From Duganella margarita (GTDB lineage Bacteria; Pseudomonadota; Gammaproteobacteria; Burkholderiales; Burkholderiaceae_D), in assembly GCF_009857535.1 (NCBI RefSeq), contig NZ_WWCS01000018.1, positions 51,649 through 115,648 on the forward strand: a DNA stretch of 64,000 nt, given 5' to 3'. The notes below the pieces were generated by a model. It did no database searches. It saw only the letters and a list, made by a program, of their open reading frames with translations, and was not told where the DNA came from. The stretch's first letter is position 1, and each line of letters begins with the position of its first letter. This document shows positions 54,892 through 64,000 of this stretch, in pieces. The translations under genes and the position numbers were made by a program.

Positions 54892-55542
54892 TCAGAGACT
54901 GAGGATGCCGCGTTGCAGGGCGATCATCACCGCATGGGCACGGTCGCGCGCCTGCAGCTTTAGCAGGATGCTGCTGACGTAGCCTTTGACGGTTTCGGGC
55001 GAGAGGCTCAAGGCCTCGGCGATGGAGACATTGGAGTTGCCGTTGGCGACCAGCTTGAGCACATCGACTTCGCGCCCGGTGATCGCATTGCCGTTGCGGG
55101 TCGCTAGCAAGGCGTGCGCCAGCGAGGGTGGAATGCACTGGCCGCCGGCGTGGACGTGGCGCACGGTCTCCAGCAGCGTCTTGCGCACCGAACTCTTGAA
55201 CAGATAGCCGACCGCGCCGACCTTGATGGCGCGCGCGGCGTTGACATCGCCTTCCAGCGTGGTCAGCACCACGATGCGGGCGGCGGGGAATTCGGCGCGG
55301 ATGGCGACGATGACGTCAATCCCGCTCATGTCGGGCATTTGCAGATCGATCAGGGTCACGGCAGGGCGTTTTTCGCGGAACAACGCGATGCCCTCCGCGC
55401 CGTTGGCGGCCTGGCCGACCAGGTACAGGTCCGCTTCGTTGGCGATGACGCTGGCGATGCCCTGCTGAAACAGGGGATGGTCATCCACTGTGAGAATAGT
55501 GATCGGTAGCGGCTGGTAAGCGTTCATGCGGGTGGGGTACAT
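54892..55542 (-). CDS. NarL/FixJ-type response regulator
   Basis: 216 residues if read from 55542; an ATG at 55527 gives a 211-residue protein and neither start has a clear ribosome site. Receiver with D20/D21, phospho-acceptor D66 (LIDLQMPD), T94 and K116 all intact, and a LuxR helix-turn-helix at about 150-216. The likely partner is the HisKA_3 kinase at 57309-60341, separated only by two minus-strand genes. Confidence 0.9.
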   Translation of the reverse strand: MYPTRMNAYQPLPITILTVDDHPLFQQGIASVIANEADLYLVGQAANGAEGIALFREKRPAVTLIDLQMPDMSGIDVIVAIRAEFPAARIVVLTTLEGDVNAARAIKVGAVGYLFKSSVRKTLLETVRHVHAGGQCIPPSLAHALLATRNGNAITGREVDVLKLVANGNSNVSIAEALSLSPETVKGYVSSILLKLQARDRAHAVMIALQRGILSL

Positions 55543-55651
55543 CGGGGTCTGTCGTGACTAAATGGCAAGCCTACAGCAGTCACAACACAAGCTCAATACC
55601 TCGATGGAGTACCCCACCCACGGCGATCGCCGCGCCGCGCGCCGGCGCAGC

Positions 55652-56131
55652 CTACAGGCCCAGTTCAGTCAGGCCGGGATGGTCATCCGGCCGACGCCCC
55701 AGGGGCCAGTGGAATTTTCGCTCGGCGTCGGTGATCGGCAAATCGTTGATGCAGGCAAAGCGCCGCTGCATCAAACCATGCTCATCGAACTCCCAGTTCT
55801 CGTTGCCATACGAGCGAAACCAGTTGCCCGAGTCATCGTGCCACTCGTAGGCATAGCGCACCGCGATGCGCTTCTCGCCGAATGCCCACAATTCCTTGAT
55901 CAGGCGATACTCGCGCTCCCTGGCCCACTTGCGCGTCAGCAGTTGCACGATCTCCGGCCGGCCGTTGGCGAACTCGGCGCGGTTGCGCCAGCGGCTGTCC
56001 GGGGTGTACGCGAGGCTGACTTTTTCGGCATTGCGCGTATTCCAGCCATCCTCGGCGAGGCGTACTTTCTCGATCGCGGACGCGTGGTTAAACGGCGGCA
56101 GCGGCGGCCGTGTTTCAGTGGTTGCTGTCAT
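55652..56131 (-). CDS. DUF1348 / NTF2-like protein
   Basis: 159 residues; conserved aromatic blocks WNTRNAEKVSLAYTPDSRWRN, AYEWHDDSGNW and GNENWEFDEHGL fit DUF1348 of the NTF2-like/SnoaL superfamily, whose members bind small hydrophobic molecules or act as cyclases or isomerases. No signal peptide. 33 bases after the secreted hydrolase gene, so co-transcribed. Its role is unknown, but the same context as an epoxide-hydrolase-like enzyme suggests work on the same compound. Confidence 0.85.
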   Translation of the reverse strand: MTATTETRPPLPPFNHASAIEKVRLAEDGWNTRNAEKVSLAYTPDSRWRNRAEFANGRPEIVQLLTRKWAREREYRLIKELWAFGEKRIAVRYAYEWHDDSGNWFRSYGNENWEFDEHGLMQRRFACINDLPITDAERKFHWPLGRRPDDHPGLTELGL

Positions 56132-56164
56132 GCTTGCTCCTGTGCTGGTTGACGGTGCGGGCTA

Positions 56165-57145
56165 TCACGGCTTCAGCGTGCGCGCCAGGAATTTGCGCAT
56201 CAGGCCGGCGATGACGGCGCTGTCTTCTTCCAGCGCGAAATGGCCGGTATCGAGCAGGTGCAGTTCCGCCTTCGGCAGGTCGCGCAGGTAGGGATGGGCG
56301 CCGGCGGCCGGGAAGATCTTGTCGTTCTTGCCCCAGACGATCAGCATCGGCGGTTGGTGCTTGCGGAAGTAGGCCTGCCATTCCGGATAGTGGCCCGGAT
56401 TGGTGCCGTAGCTGTAGAACATTTCCAGTTGAATGTCCTTGTTGCCCGGACGGTCCATCAAGGCCTGGTCGATGGTCGCGGCGTCGGGGCTGATGTGGGT
56501 CTGGTCGCGGTAGCCTTCCGAGTACTGCCACTTGGTGGCCGGCATTTCGAACAATTGGCGCAGCGGCTTGCCATTGGCTTCCGTTTTAGCGGCCCAGTAT
56601 TTCTTGGCCGGCACCCAGAAGTCGTTGTCGAGCCCCTCGTCATAGGCGTTGCCGTTCTGGACCACGATGGCGCTGACGCGCTCCGGGTGGGCGGCGGCGA
56701 TGCGGTAGCCGATCGGCGCGCCATAGTCCTGTACATACAGCGCGTAGCGCGAGACGCCGACGGCGGTGGTGAACTTGTCGATGATGCTGGCCAGGTGGTC
56801 GAAGCTGTATTCGAACTTGTCCATCGGCGGCATGTCGGACTGGCCGTAGCCTGGATAGTCCGGCGCGATGATGTGGTAGCGGTCGGCCAGCATCGGGATC
56901 AGGTTGCGGAACATTTGCGACGAGGTCGGGAAGCCGTGCAGCAGCAGCAGCGTCGGCGCGTTCTTCGGTCCCGCCTCGCGGTAGAAGATATTCACGCCAT
57001 CGACCTTGACGGTGCGGTAGCTGACGCTGGCGGTGCTGGCGACATTGGCTGCTGGTGCGGCGGCGGTCGCGGCCTGCGCGGTGTGGGCCAGTACCACCAA
57101 GCTGAAGGCGGCCAGGCTGTGGCCAAGTGTGCGGGAAGGGTTCAT
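56165..57145 (-). CDS. Secreted alpha/beta hydrolase with Asp nucleophile
   Basis: 326 residues. Signal peptide 1-25 (ends HTAQAA). After it, the sequence is clearly related to the cytoplasmic hydrolase at 52220: the shared blocks are FYREAG, LLHGFP, MFRNLIP, YALYV-DYGAP, NGNAY and LDTGHFALE. Nucleophile D140 in VQDYGAP. Probably a periplasmic epoxide- or halide-directed hydrolase. It runs away from the histidine-kinase gene, which starts 163 bases off. Confidence 0.9.
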   Translation of the reverse strand: MNPSRTLGHSLAAFSLVVLAHTAQAATAAAPAANVASTASVSYRTVKVDGVNIFYREAGPKNAPTLLLLHGFPTSSQMFRNLIPMLADRYHIIAPDYPGYGQSDMPPMDKFEYSFDHLASIIDKFTTAVGVSRYALYVQDYGAPIGYRIAAAHPERVSAIVVQNGNAYDEGLDNDFWVPAKKYWAAKTEANGKPLRQLFEMPATKWQYSEGYRDQTHISPDAATIDQALMDRPGNKDIQLEMFYSYGTNPGHYPEWQAYFRKHQPPMLIVWGKNDKIFPAAGAHPYLRDLPKAELHLLDTGHFALEEDSAVIAGLMRKFLARTLKP

Positions 57146-57308
57146 GGTGACGTCCTCGATAAAATAAGACCGGGTTTAAGGTTCTTGAATTGTAGAAACT
57201 GGAACGCGGCGCGTGAACGACTCCCGGTGCAATTGTAAATTTTAGCTAACGCAACGATGTTCCCCCAATGTGGGTAGGCCTCGCCGTCCGGGGAATTAGA
57301 TTGGCATA

Positions 57309-60300
57309 ATGAAAAGGAGCTTTCCCACCCCACACACCTTGACGATAACCATGAAAACAATCCTGGCAGTGGCAGTCACGGCCTGGCTGGCGCTGGGTGG
57401 TCTGCGGCCCGCCGGCGCTGCGCCCGTCCCGGGCCGGCCGCCAGGGCTGATCGACATGCAGCACACGGCATGGACTGCCCGCGATGGCGCGCCGCCCAAC
57501 ATCCAGGACATTGAACAGACCGACGACGGCTGGCTGTGGCTCGGCACCGGGGATGGACTCTATCGTTTTGACGGCGCCCAATTCGAGCTGTACCAGCCGC
57601 GCTCCGGCAGCCTGTTCAGCAGCGGGATTCTGGCCATGGGACGCCTTGCCGACGGCCGCTTGTGGATGTCGTTTACCGGTGGTGGACTGGCGCTCTTGCA
57701 GGGTGATGTGTCGACAACCTACGACAAGGCAGACGGCCTGCCGCGTGCTGCGGTGTACAAAGTGGTGCAGGAAGCCAACGGGCGCTTATGGGTTGCCACG
57801 TCTAGCGGCATCGCCCAGTTGGAACCGGGCGCCAGGCGCTGGACCGACGCCAATGCGGCGCTTGGCCTGCCGGCCAAATTCCTGGCCCTCGATTTGATGC
57901 AGGACCGGCGTGGCACTTTCTGGCTGCTGAGTCCTGCCGGCCTGTTCTCGCGCCCGCCCGGCGCACGGGTGTTTGCCAAGGTGGCGGAACAGCACGTTGC
58001 CGGCCGGCTGGCGGAAACACCGGATGGCCGGGTGTGGGCATCCCAGCCCGGCGGTCACGGCATGCAGCTGGTGTACGCACCGCCAGACCTCAAGGCCGCA
58101 GTGCCGGATATGTCGATGGCCGACACCATCAAGTTCATGTTCGACCATGCGGGCAATCTATGGTCTGCGGCGCATGAGGGCGTGCGTCAGGTGACGTTTG
58201 AGGGCGGCAAGCCCGTTGTGCGCGAATTTACCGCGCAGCAGGGGCTGACCGGTACGTCGGTCTCGGCGCTACACCAGGACCATGAAGGCAATATCTGGAT
58301 TGCGACCCCCGAAGGCCTGGATCAGTTCCGTTCCCGCCGCGTGCAGGAGCTGCAGTTGGCGCCGATGCTGACCTTTGGCCCCCCCTTGCTGGCCGGCAGT
58401 CATGGCGATGTCTGGATCGACCAGTATTACTATTCCGCGCTGGGCGCCGCGCCGCTGCATTATGGCCCGGGCGCCGGCGACGCCACGCTGGTGATGACGC
58501 TTTATCGCGATCCGCGCGGCCAGGTATGGAGCGGGGCACGCGACGGCCTGTGGCAGGTCAACGGCAAGCAGCGTGTGCACATTCCACCACCAGCCGATCT
58601 CGGCAAACGTCGCTTCATAGCCATTCTCGATATGGTGATGGATGCCGACGGCGGCCTGTGGGTGTCGTTTGCCGGCAGCGGCGTGTTCCGGCTCAAGGAT
58701 GGCGCCTGGGCCGCGTTGGGCGGCTTGTCTGAGCTGGACAAAGCGGTGGTGGTGAGCATGGCGGCCGACACGGCTGGCCGCCTCTGGTTCGCCACGGTTG
58801 ACAATGTGGTGTTCAAGCTGGAGGGCAGCAAGGTAACCAAACTGGGCGCGAAAGAAGGGCTGAAGCTGGGGGAGATCGATGCCATCACGCCGTATCGCAA
58901 TGGCGTGCTGGTGGGCGGTCTACCGGGTCTGATGTGGTTTGACGGCAAGGTGTTCCGATCGCTGAAGGGCGCCAACGAGGCGCGCTTTTCCGGTGTCAAG
59001 GGCGTGCTGGTGGCGCCCGATGGCCGGGTATGGATCAATTCTTCGCAAGGCCTGCAGGCGATTGACGCCAAAGAAATGGATCGGGCGATGCAGGAGCCGG
59101 ACTATGCGGTGCGCGTCGTCCAGTTCAATTTCAACGACGGCGTGCGCGGGATCTCGGCCAACGAGTCATCCACGCCGCGCCTGACACGGCTCAGCACCGG
59201 TGAACTGCTGTTTGCGACCAGCAGCGGTGTTTACCGGCTCGACCCGCAGCGCTACCCGACCAATCCGTCGCCACCACCGGTGCATATCACCGGGATCTGG
59301 TCGGACAAGGCGGCCCAGCCATTGCGGCCAGCGCAGCCGCAAGTGTACCTGCCGCCATCGCCGGAAAGCGTGCGCATCGATTACACCGCGCTGAGCCTGA
59401 CGCTGCCGCAGCGGGTGCAGTTCCGCTATCTGCTCGAAGGCGTGGACACCCAATGGCAGGAGGCCGGCAACCGCCGTTCGGCGTATTACACCACGCTGGC
59501 GCCGGGCAGTTACCGCTTCCGCGTGCTGGCCGCCAACGAAGACGGCGTGTGGAACACCGAGGGCGCCAGCGTGCTGCTGGTGGTGCCGCCAACGCTGGTG
59601 CAAACGGCGTGGTTCAAGCTGCTGTGCGTGGCGCTGGTGGCGCTGCTGGCATGGGGCGTCCACCGCTTGCGGCTGCGCCAGGCGTTGCGCCGCATGCAGC
59701 GCAGCTTCGACGTACGCGCCGCCGAGCGCGAGCGTATCGCCCGTACGCTGCACGACACCTATCTGCAAGGCGTGCAGTCGCTGATCCTGCGCTTCAACAG
59801 TATCAAAGCGGCGCTGCCGCCGAACGACGCGGTTCGGCAGCATATTGACGCCGCGCTCGATGCCGCCGACGCCGTGGTCGAGGAGGGCCGCGACCAGTTG
59901 CTGGAGCTGCGCGTCCACGCCGTCTGCCAGGGCGAGCTGGCGCCGGCGCTGGAGGCCGCCTGCGGCGCGGCCTGCCAGCAGCAGGGCGTGGCGTTCGCGC
60001 TGGACGAGCAGGGGCCGCGGCGCGCCCTGAAGGCCGAGGTCAAGGACGAGCTGTTTGCCATCGCCCGCGAGGCGGTGGCAAACGCGGTGCGCCATTCCGG
60101 CAGTGACCAGGTGCGGGTCCAGCTGGTCCACGACAGCGCCGGCGTCACGCTGCAAGTGCGCGACCAGGGCAAGGGCTTTGACGATCACGTGCTCCCGGTC
60201 GCGCAGCGGGCGCGCCATTGGGGACTGACCGGCATGCGCGAGCGCGCCACCCGCATCGGCGCCACACTGACGATCGACAGCAAACCCGGTGCCGGGACTG

Positions 60301-60341
60301 TGGTCGAGGTGGCACTGCGCGCCAGAGTGGCCTATCGGTAG
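57309..60341 (+). CDS. Periplasmic-propeller sensor histidine kinase
   Basis: 1010 residues from 57309; an ATG at 57351 gives a compact signal peptide (MKTILAVAVTAWLALGG) and is equally possible. The periplasmic part contains many two-component-regulator propeller repeats (GWLWLGTGDGLYRFDG at about 76-91, GNIWIATPEGLDQF at about 328) and a Y_Y_Y domain about 690-755. A TM helix lies at about 768-788, then HisKA_3 with H815 (RTLHDTYLQG) and HATPase with N in AREAVANAVRHSG near 925 and GLTGMRERA. The expected partner is the response regulator at 54892. Confidence 0.93.
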   Translation: MKRSFPTPHTLTITMKTILAVAVTAWLALGGLRPAGAAPVPGRPPGLIDMQHTAWTARDGAPPNIQDIEQTDDGWLWLGTGDGLYRFDGAQFELYQPRSGSLFSSGILAMGRLADGRLWMSFTGGGLALLQGDVSTTYDKADGLPRAAVYKVVQEANGRLWVATSSGIAQLEPGARRWTDANAALGLPAKFLALDLMQDRRGTFWLLSPAGLFSRPPGARVFAKVAEQHVAGRLAETPDGRVWASQPGGHGMQLVYAPPDLKAAVPDMSMADTIKFMFDHAGNLWSAAHEGVRQVTFEGGKPVVREFTAQQGLTGTSVSALHQDHEGNIWIATPEGLDQFRSRRVQELQLAPMLTFGPPLLAGSHGDVWIDQYYYSALGAAPLHYGPGAGDATLVMTLYRDPRGQVWSGARDGLWQVNGKQRVHIPPPADLGKRRFIAILDMVMDADGGLWVSFAGSGVFRLKDGAWAALGGLSELDKAVVVSMAADTAGRLWFATVDNVVFKLEGSKVTKLGAKEGLKLGEIDAITPYRNGVLVGGLPGLMWFDGKVFRSLKGANEARFSGVKGVLVAPDGRVWINSSQGLQAIDAKEMDRAMQEPDYAVRVVQFNFNDGVRGISANESSTPRLTRLSTGELLFATSSGVYRLDPQRYPTNPSPPPVHITGIWSDKAAQPLRPAQPQVYLPPSPESVRIDYTALSLTLPQRVQFRYLLEGVDTQWQEAGNRRSAYYTTLAPGSYRFRVLAANEDGVWNTEGASVLLVVPPTLVQTAWFKLLCVALVALLAWGVHRLRLRQALRRMQRSFDVRAAERERIARTLHDTYLQGVQSLILRFNSIKAALPPNDAVRQHIDAALDAADAVVEEGRDQLLELRVHAVCQGELAPALEAACGAACQQQGVAFALDEQGPRRALKAEVKDELFAIAREAVANAVRHSGSDQVRVQLVHDSAGVTLQVRDQGKGFDDHVLPVAQRARHWGLTGMRERATRIGATLTIDSKPGAGTVVEVALRARVAYR

Positions 60342-60366
60342 GGCGAGCGACGGTGACGCCAGCCGC

Positions 60367-60714
60367 TCAGGCCGGCGCCGCGCCCGGCAAGCCGAGCGGC
60401 GAGCGAAAGCGGATGATCTGGCTGTTGCCGTCGCCGTCGATCGCATGGATGGAGTGCAGCTCGGCGCCGTCGCTGTCGACGAAGATTTGTCGCGGATGCC
60501 GGATCATGTGGTCCAGGCCGTCGGCCATGACGGCCAGCAGGTCGTTTTTCGGATCGTAGGTGACGCCGAACACCGGCAGCCATGCGGCGGCCACCTGGCT
60601 GCCCAGGCTGAGCGCGGCGATTTCGATGTCGACCTGTTTGCCTGCCAGCCCCCTGGAGACAGTGTCGAAATAGGCGCCCCAGGCGTCTCTGGCCAGTTCG
60701 AAGGTCTTGCTCAT
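60367..60714 (-). CDS. DUF5335 family protein
   Basis: 115 residues from the ATG at 60714, with a GGAGAG site. Small soluble protein whose DHMIRHPRQIFVDSDGAEL block matches DUF5335. No known function. The frame is open upstream of 60714, but the ribosome site decides the start. Converges with the histidine-kinase gene (25 bases between stops). Confidence 0.75.
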   Translation of the reverse strand: MSKTFELARDAWGAYFDTVSRGLAGKQVDIEIAALSLGSQVAAAWLPVFGVTYDPKNDLLAVMADGLDHMIRHPRQIFVDSDGAELHSIHAIDGDGNSQIIRFRSPLGLPGAAPA

Positions 60715-60895
60715 GGTGGCTCTCCGGTGTCGGTTTGGCGGTGGCGAATGGAGGATTGGACCGGGCGCGCGGCGCGCAGTTCCCGCCACATGCCGGCGCG
60801 CTGCGGAATGCCCTGGCTTTGATCTGGATCTAGGAATGCGCTGGAGTGCGCGGCGATGCCGCGATTATGCTGGGTGTTCCGATCTGGAGGACGTG

Positions 60896-61246
60896 ATGAA
60901 TTCCGATACAGCGCCTGCGGCAACATCCGGCCGCGCCAAGGCGGGCGCGCAGGTGATGGGCGGCGCCGAGCAGGCAGGCAAGCCCACCAGCAATTTGAAG
61001 GGCCGGCGGCGGCTGCTGGCTGGCGCCGCCCGGCGCAAGCTGGCCAGGCGCCTAGCCTGGACGGTGGTCTTTTCCGCCGACGAATACCAGGCGCTGCAAG
61101 CGCTGCGTCGCGCGCTGCGCGCGGCCAGCGGCCGCAAGCTGGGGAAAAGCATGCTGCTGCGCCTCGCCTGCCGGCTGTTGTTGCGGCAGCCGCGGCGCGT
61201 CATCGACGCCGAACTGGCCGCACTGCCCGAAGTCGAGCGGCGCTGA
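60896..61246 (+). CDS. Small basic protein upstream of an efflux operon
   Basis: 116 residues from the ATG at 60896, which has a perfect GGAGG site. Very rich in Arg, Ala and Leu; the middle (AWTVVFSADEYQALQALRRA) and the following LGKSMLLRLACRLLL could form a strand-helix-helix unit such as a small DNA-binding protein, but no family is recognised. Lies 25 bases before the ABC transporter ATPase and could be its regulator; this is a guess from position only. Confidence 0.6.
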   Translation: MNSDTAPAATSGRAKAGAQVMGGAEQAGKPTSNLKGRRRLLAGAARRKLARRLAWTVVFSADEYQALQALRRALRAASGRKLGKSMLLRLACRLLLRQPRRVIDAELAALPEVERR

Positions 61247-61271
61247 GCGGCCACCACCGCGCGGAGCGAGC

Positions 61272-61963
<692 letters not shown>

Positions 61964-61967
<4 letters not shown>

Positions 61968-63049
61968 ACCGGCGCCTGATCTTCGTGCTGGCGGGCGCGG
62001 GCGTCGCCGTGGCGCTGGCCGGCGCCTGGTGGTCCGGCGGCGACAGCGGCGCCCAGCCGCCGGTGTTCCGGCCGGCGCCCAATCCCTACGCCGATGGCCT
62101 CTACGCCAACGGCATCGTCGAGAGCGACCAGCCCAGCGGCGCCAACGTCAACGTCTATCCGGAGGTGGCCGGCACTGTCCGCCAGATCCTGGTCCGGGAA
62201 GGCGAGCGGGTGCGGGCCGGCACGCCGTTGCTGCGGCTGGACGACACGGTGCAGCGCGCGCTGTCCGGCCAGCAGCAGGCGCAGGCGCAGGCGGCGCTGG
62301 CGCAATGGCGGCAACTACGGGCGCAGCCGCGCGCAGAAACGCTGGCGGTGGCCCAGGCGCAGCTCGATCTGGCTGCGGCCAACGAAAAGACCGCCAGCGA
62401 CCAGCTGGCCAAGCAGCAGCGCGCCGCCGCCATCGACGCGCGCGCGGTCAGCGCCGAGGCGCTCGACAACGCCGCCAACGCGCTGGCGGCGGCGCAGGCC
62501 AGCCGCGCGGTGGCCGGCAAACAATACGCGCTGCTGCGCGCCGGCGCCTGGCGCTTCGACCTCGACAGCCAGCAGCGTCAGTACGAGGCCAGCCAGAAGG
62601 CGGCGCAGAGCGCGGCCGCGCTGCTGGAGCGCTACACCGTGCGGGCGCCGGTCGACGGCGTGGTGCTGGCGCTGCGCGCCGCGGTCGGCGCCTATGCCTC
62701 GTCCCAGGGCGTCTACGACACCTACACGCAGGGCTATGCGCCGCTGCTGGTGATGGGCGGCGGCGACCAGCACCTGGGCGTGCGCTGCTATATCGACGAG
62801 ATCCTGATCAGCCGCATTCCGCCCGCCGGCCAGATCGCCGCGCAGATGTTTGTACGCGGCACCAACATCCGGGTGCCGCTCGAATTCGTGCGGATCCAGC
62901 CCTACGTCGGGCCGAAGATCGCCTTGTCCGACCAGCGCCAGGAGCGGGTGGACCTGCGCGTGCTGCCGGTGGTCTTCCGCTTCCAGCGCCCGCCGGCGCT
63001 GCAGCTGTATCCCGGCCAACTGGTGGACGTGTATGTGGGCCGCAAATAA
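61964..63049 (+). CDS. HlyD-family periplasmic adaptor
   Basis: 361 residues. N-terminal membrane anchor or signal (LIFVLAGAGVAVALAGAWW), a biotinyl-lipoyl half (NVYPEVAGTVRQILVREGERVRAG), a long Ala-rich coiled coil about 100-215, the second lipoyl half (YTVRAPVDGVVLALRA) and a beta-barrel domain. Membrane-fusion protein of a tripartite exporter. Overlaps the ATPase stop by four bases, and the outer-membrane factor starts 17 bases before its own stop. Confidence 0.9.
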
Positions 63050-64000
63050 GCCGGCCCGGCGGCCGCGTCCGTCATGCCGGACAGCGCTGGCGCTGTCGGC
63101 GCTGTCGGCGTTGCTGGCGGCCTGCGCCGCCGGTCCCGATTTCGTGCGGCCGGCGGCGCGCTATCTGGCCGTCACCCCGGCTACGGTCGGTGCCGACCCG
63201 GCGCAGGCGCTGCAGGTCGGCGGCGCGGTGGCGGCCGACTGGTGGCGGTTATTTCAGGCGCCCGCGCTGGACGCGGCGCTCGGCGCGGCGCTGGCCGCCA
63301 ATCCCAGCCTGCAGGCGGCCGAAGCCAGCCTGCGGCAAAGCCAGGCCAGCCTGCGCGCCGGCGCCGGCGTGTTCTATCCGCAGCTCGACCTGAGCCTGAG
63401 CGCGCAGCGCCAGCGCCAATCGCCGCTGCGCGCGGCCGGCGCCGGTGCGGGCGTGTACAACCTGGTCACGCTGAGCGTGGCCGTCAGCTATGCGCTCGAC
63501 GTGTTCGGCGGCCAGCGGCGCGCGGTCGAGGCGCTGGCGGCGCAGGCCGACGCCCAGCACGCCGCCCTGCAGGGCGCCTACCTGACGCTGTCCGGCAATG
63601 TGGTCAACAGCCTGATCGCGCGCGCCGCCTACCGGGCGCAGATCGAGGCCACCGGCCGCTTCATCGCGCGCCAGCAGGACCAGCTGGCGATCGCCGAGGC
63701 GCGCGCGACGGCCGGCATCGCGCCATACACCGACGTGCTGGCGGTCCGCAGCCAGCTGGCGGCCAGCCGCGCGCTGGTGCCGCCGCTGTTGCACAAGCAG
63801 GACCAGGCCGACCATCTGCTGGCCAGCCTGTCCGGCGTCAGCCCGGGGCAATGGCGCGCGCCCGTGCTGGAGCTGGCGGCGCTGGCCCTGCCAGCGCAAT
63901 TGCCGTTGAGCCTGCCCTCCGAGCTGGTGCGCCAGCGCCCGGACGTGCTGGCGGCCGAGGCCCGGCTGCACGGCGCCAGCGCCGCCATCGGCGTCGCCAC
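63033..64000 (+). CDS. NodT-family outer-membrane efflux lipoprotein, partial at the right edge
   Basis: 322 codons open to the window end, starting at the ATG at 63033, which overlaps the HlyD gene by 17 bases. Lipoprotein signal with lipobox LLAAC (Cys at about residue 34), then CAAGPDFVRP, DWWRLFQAPALDAA and LDVFGGQRRAVEA, all typical of NodT/OprM-type outer-membrane channels. The third component of the exporter; the C-terminal part lies outside the window. Confidence 0.9.
   Translation, partial: MWAANKPARRPRPSCRTALALSALSALLAACAAGPDFVRPAARYLAVTPATVGADPAQALQVGGAVAADWWRLFQAPALDAALGAALAANPSLQAAEASLRQSQASLRAGAGVFYPQLDLSLSAQRQRQSPLRAAGAGAGVYNLVTLSVAVSYALDVFGGQRRAVEALAAQADAQHAALQGAYLTLSGNVVNSLIARAAYRAQIEATGRFIARQQDQLAIAEARATAGIAPYTDVLAVRSQLAASRALVPPLLHKQDQADHLLASLSGVSPGQWRAPVLELAALALPAQLPLSLPSELVRQRPDVLAAEARLHGASAAIGVA

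Overview
The window is a high-GC (roughly 60-65 percent by eye) chromosomal segment of a betaproteobacterium. The gene order fabF-ygfX-rpoE-rseA-degP-grx-lepA-lepB-DUF4845-rnc-era-recO-pdxJ-acpS-uvrC-pgsA-tRNA(Gly/Cys), the yceD-rpmF-plsX-fabHDG-acpP lipid cluster and the moaE-clpB pair point to Oxalobacteraceae (the Massilia/Duganella/Janthinobacterium group). That placement is an inference from gene order and protein style, not from a search.

Layout. 0-2.3 kb: a partial unknown gene, a small cysteine-rich protein, a SprA-type HEXXH protein and a secreted serine beta-lactamase-like hydrolase, all on the minus strand. 2.3-7.5 kb: sbcDC DNA-end-processing nuclease. 7.6-10.2 kb: membrane-bound Cache-PAS-GGDEF diguanylate cyclase. 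10.4-20.3 kb (plus): a DUF2804 protein, a Pat-like GNAT acetyltransferase with a decayed acyl-CoA-ligase half, a hemerythrin-like protein, a DUF349 protein overlapping moaE, and clpB behind a clear sigma-32 promoter. 20.4-28.5 kb: AraC/MFS divergent pair, rraA, two tiny translationally coupled unknown genes, rlmJ, an EAL-HDOD protein, and a minus-strand operon maf / RsmI-like methylase / LolC-like permease.

28.6-48.4 kb is the core housekeeping block: ribosome (rpmF), phospholipid and fatty-acid synthesis (plsX, fabH, fabD, fabG, acpP, fabF), the envelope-stress unit (rpoE with a candidate self-driven sigma-E promoter, a short RseA without a membrane segment, degP), then lepA to pgsA (translation, secretion, RNA processing, recombination, vitamin B6, ACP activation, excision repair, phospholipids). 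It ends in a consensus promoter driving a tRNA array Gly-Gly-Gly-Cys-Gly.

49.2-64 kb is accessory: a secreted polyhydroxybutyrate-depolymerase-like esterase; a six-gene minus-strand unit (LysR regulator, serine hydrolase, Asp-nucleophile hydrolase, isochorismatase-like hydrolase, flavin-binding split-barrel protein, LuxR protein with a decayed receiver); then a NarL-type response regulator, a DUF1348 protein and a secreted paralogue of the Asp-nucleophile hydrolase, followed by a large periplasmic-propeller histidine kinase. The window ends in an ABC-type efflux operon (ATPase, HlyD adaptor, NodT-type outer-membrane factor) that is cut off.

I saw no CRISPR array, insertion sequence, prophage or plasmid origin. 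Two copies of a dispersed long palindromic repeat are present at 38.39 and 45.74 kb. No stretch longer than 300 bases lacks a gene or RNA gene.
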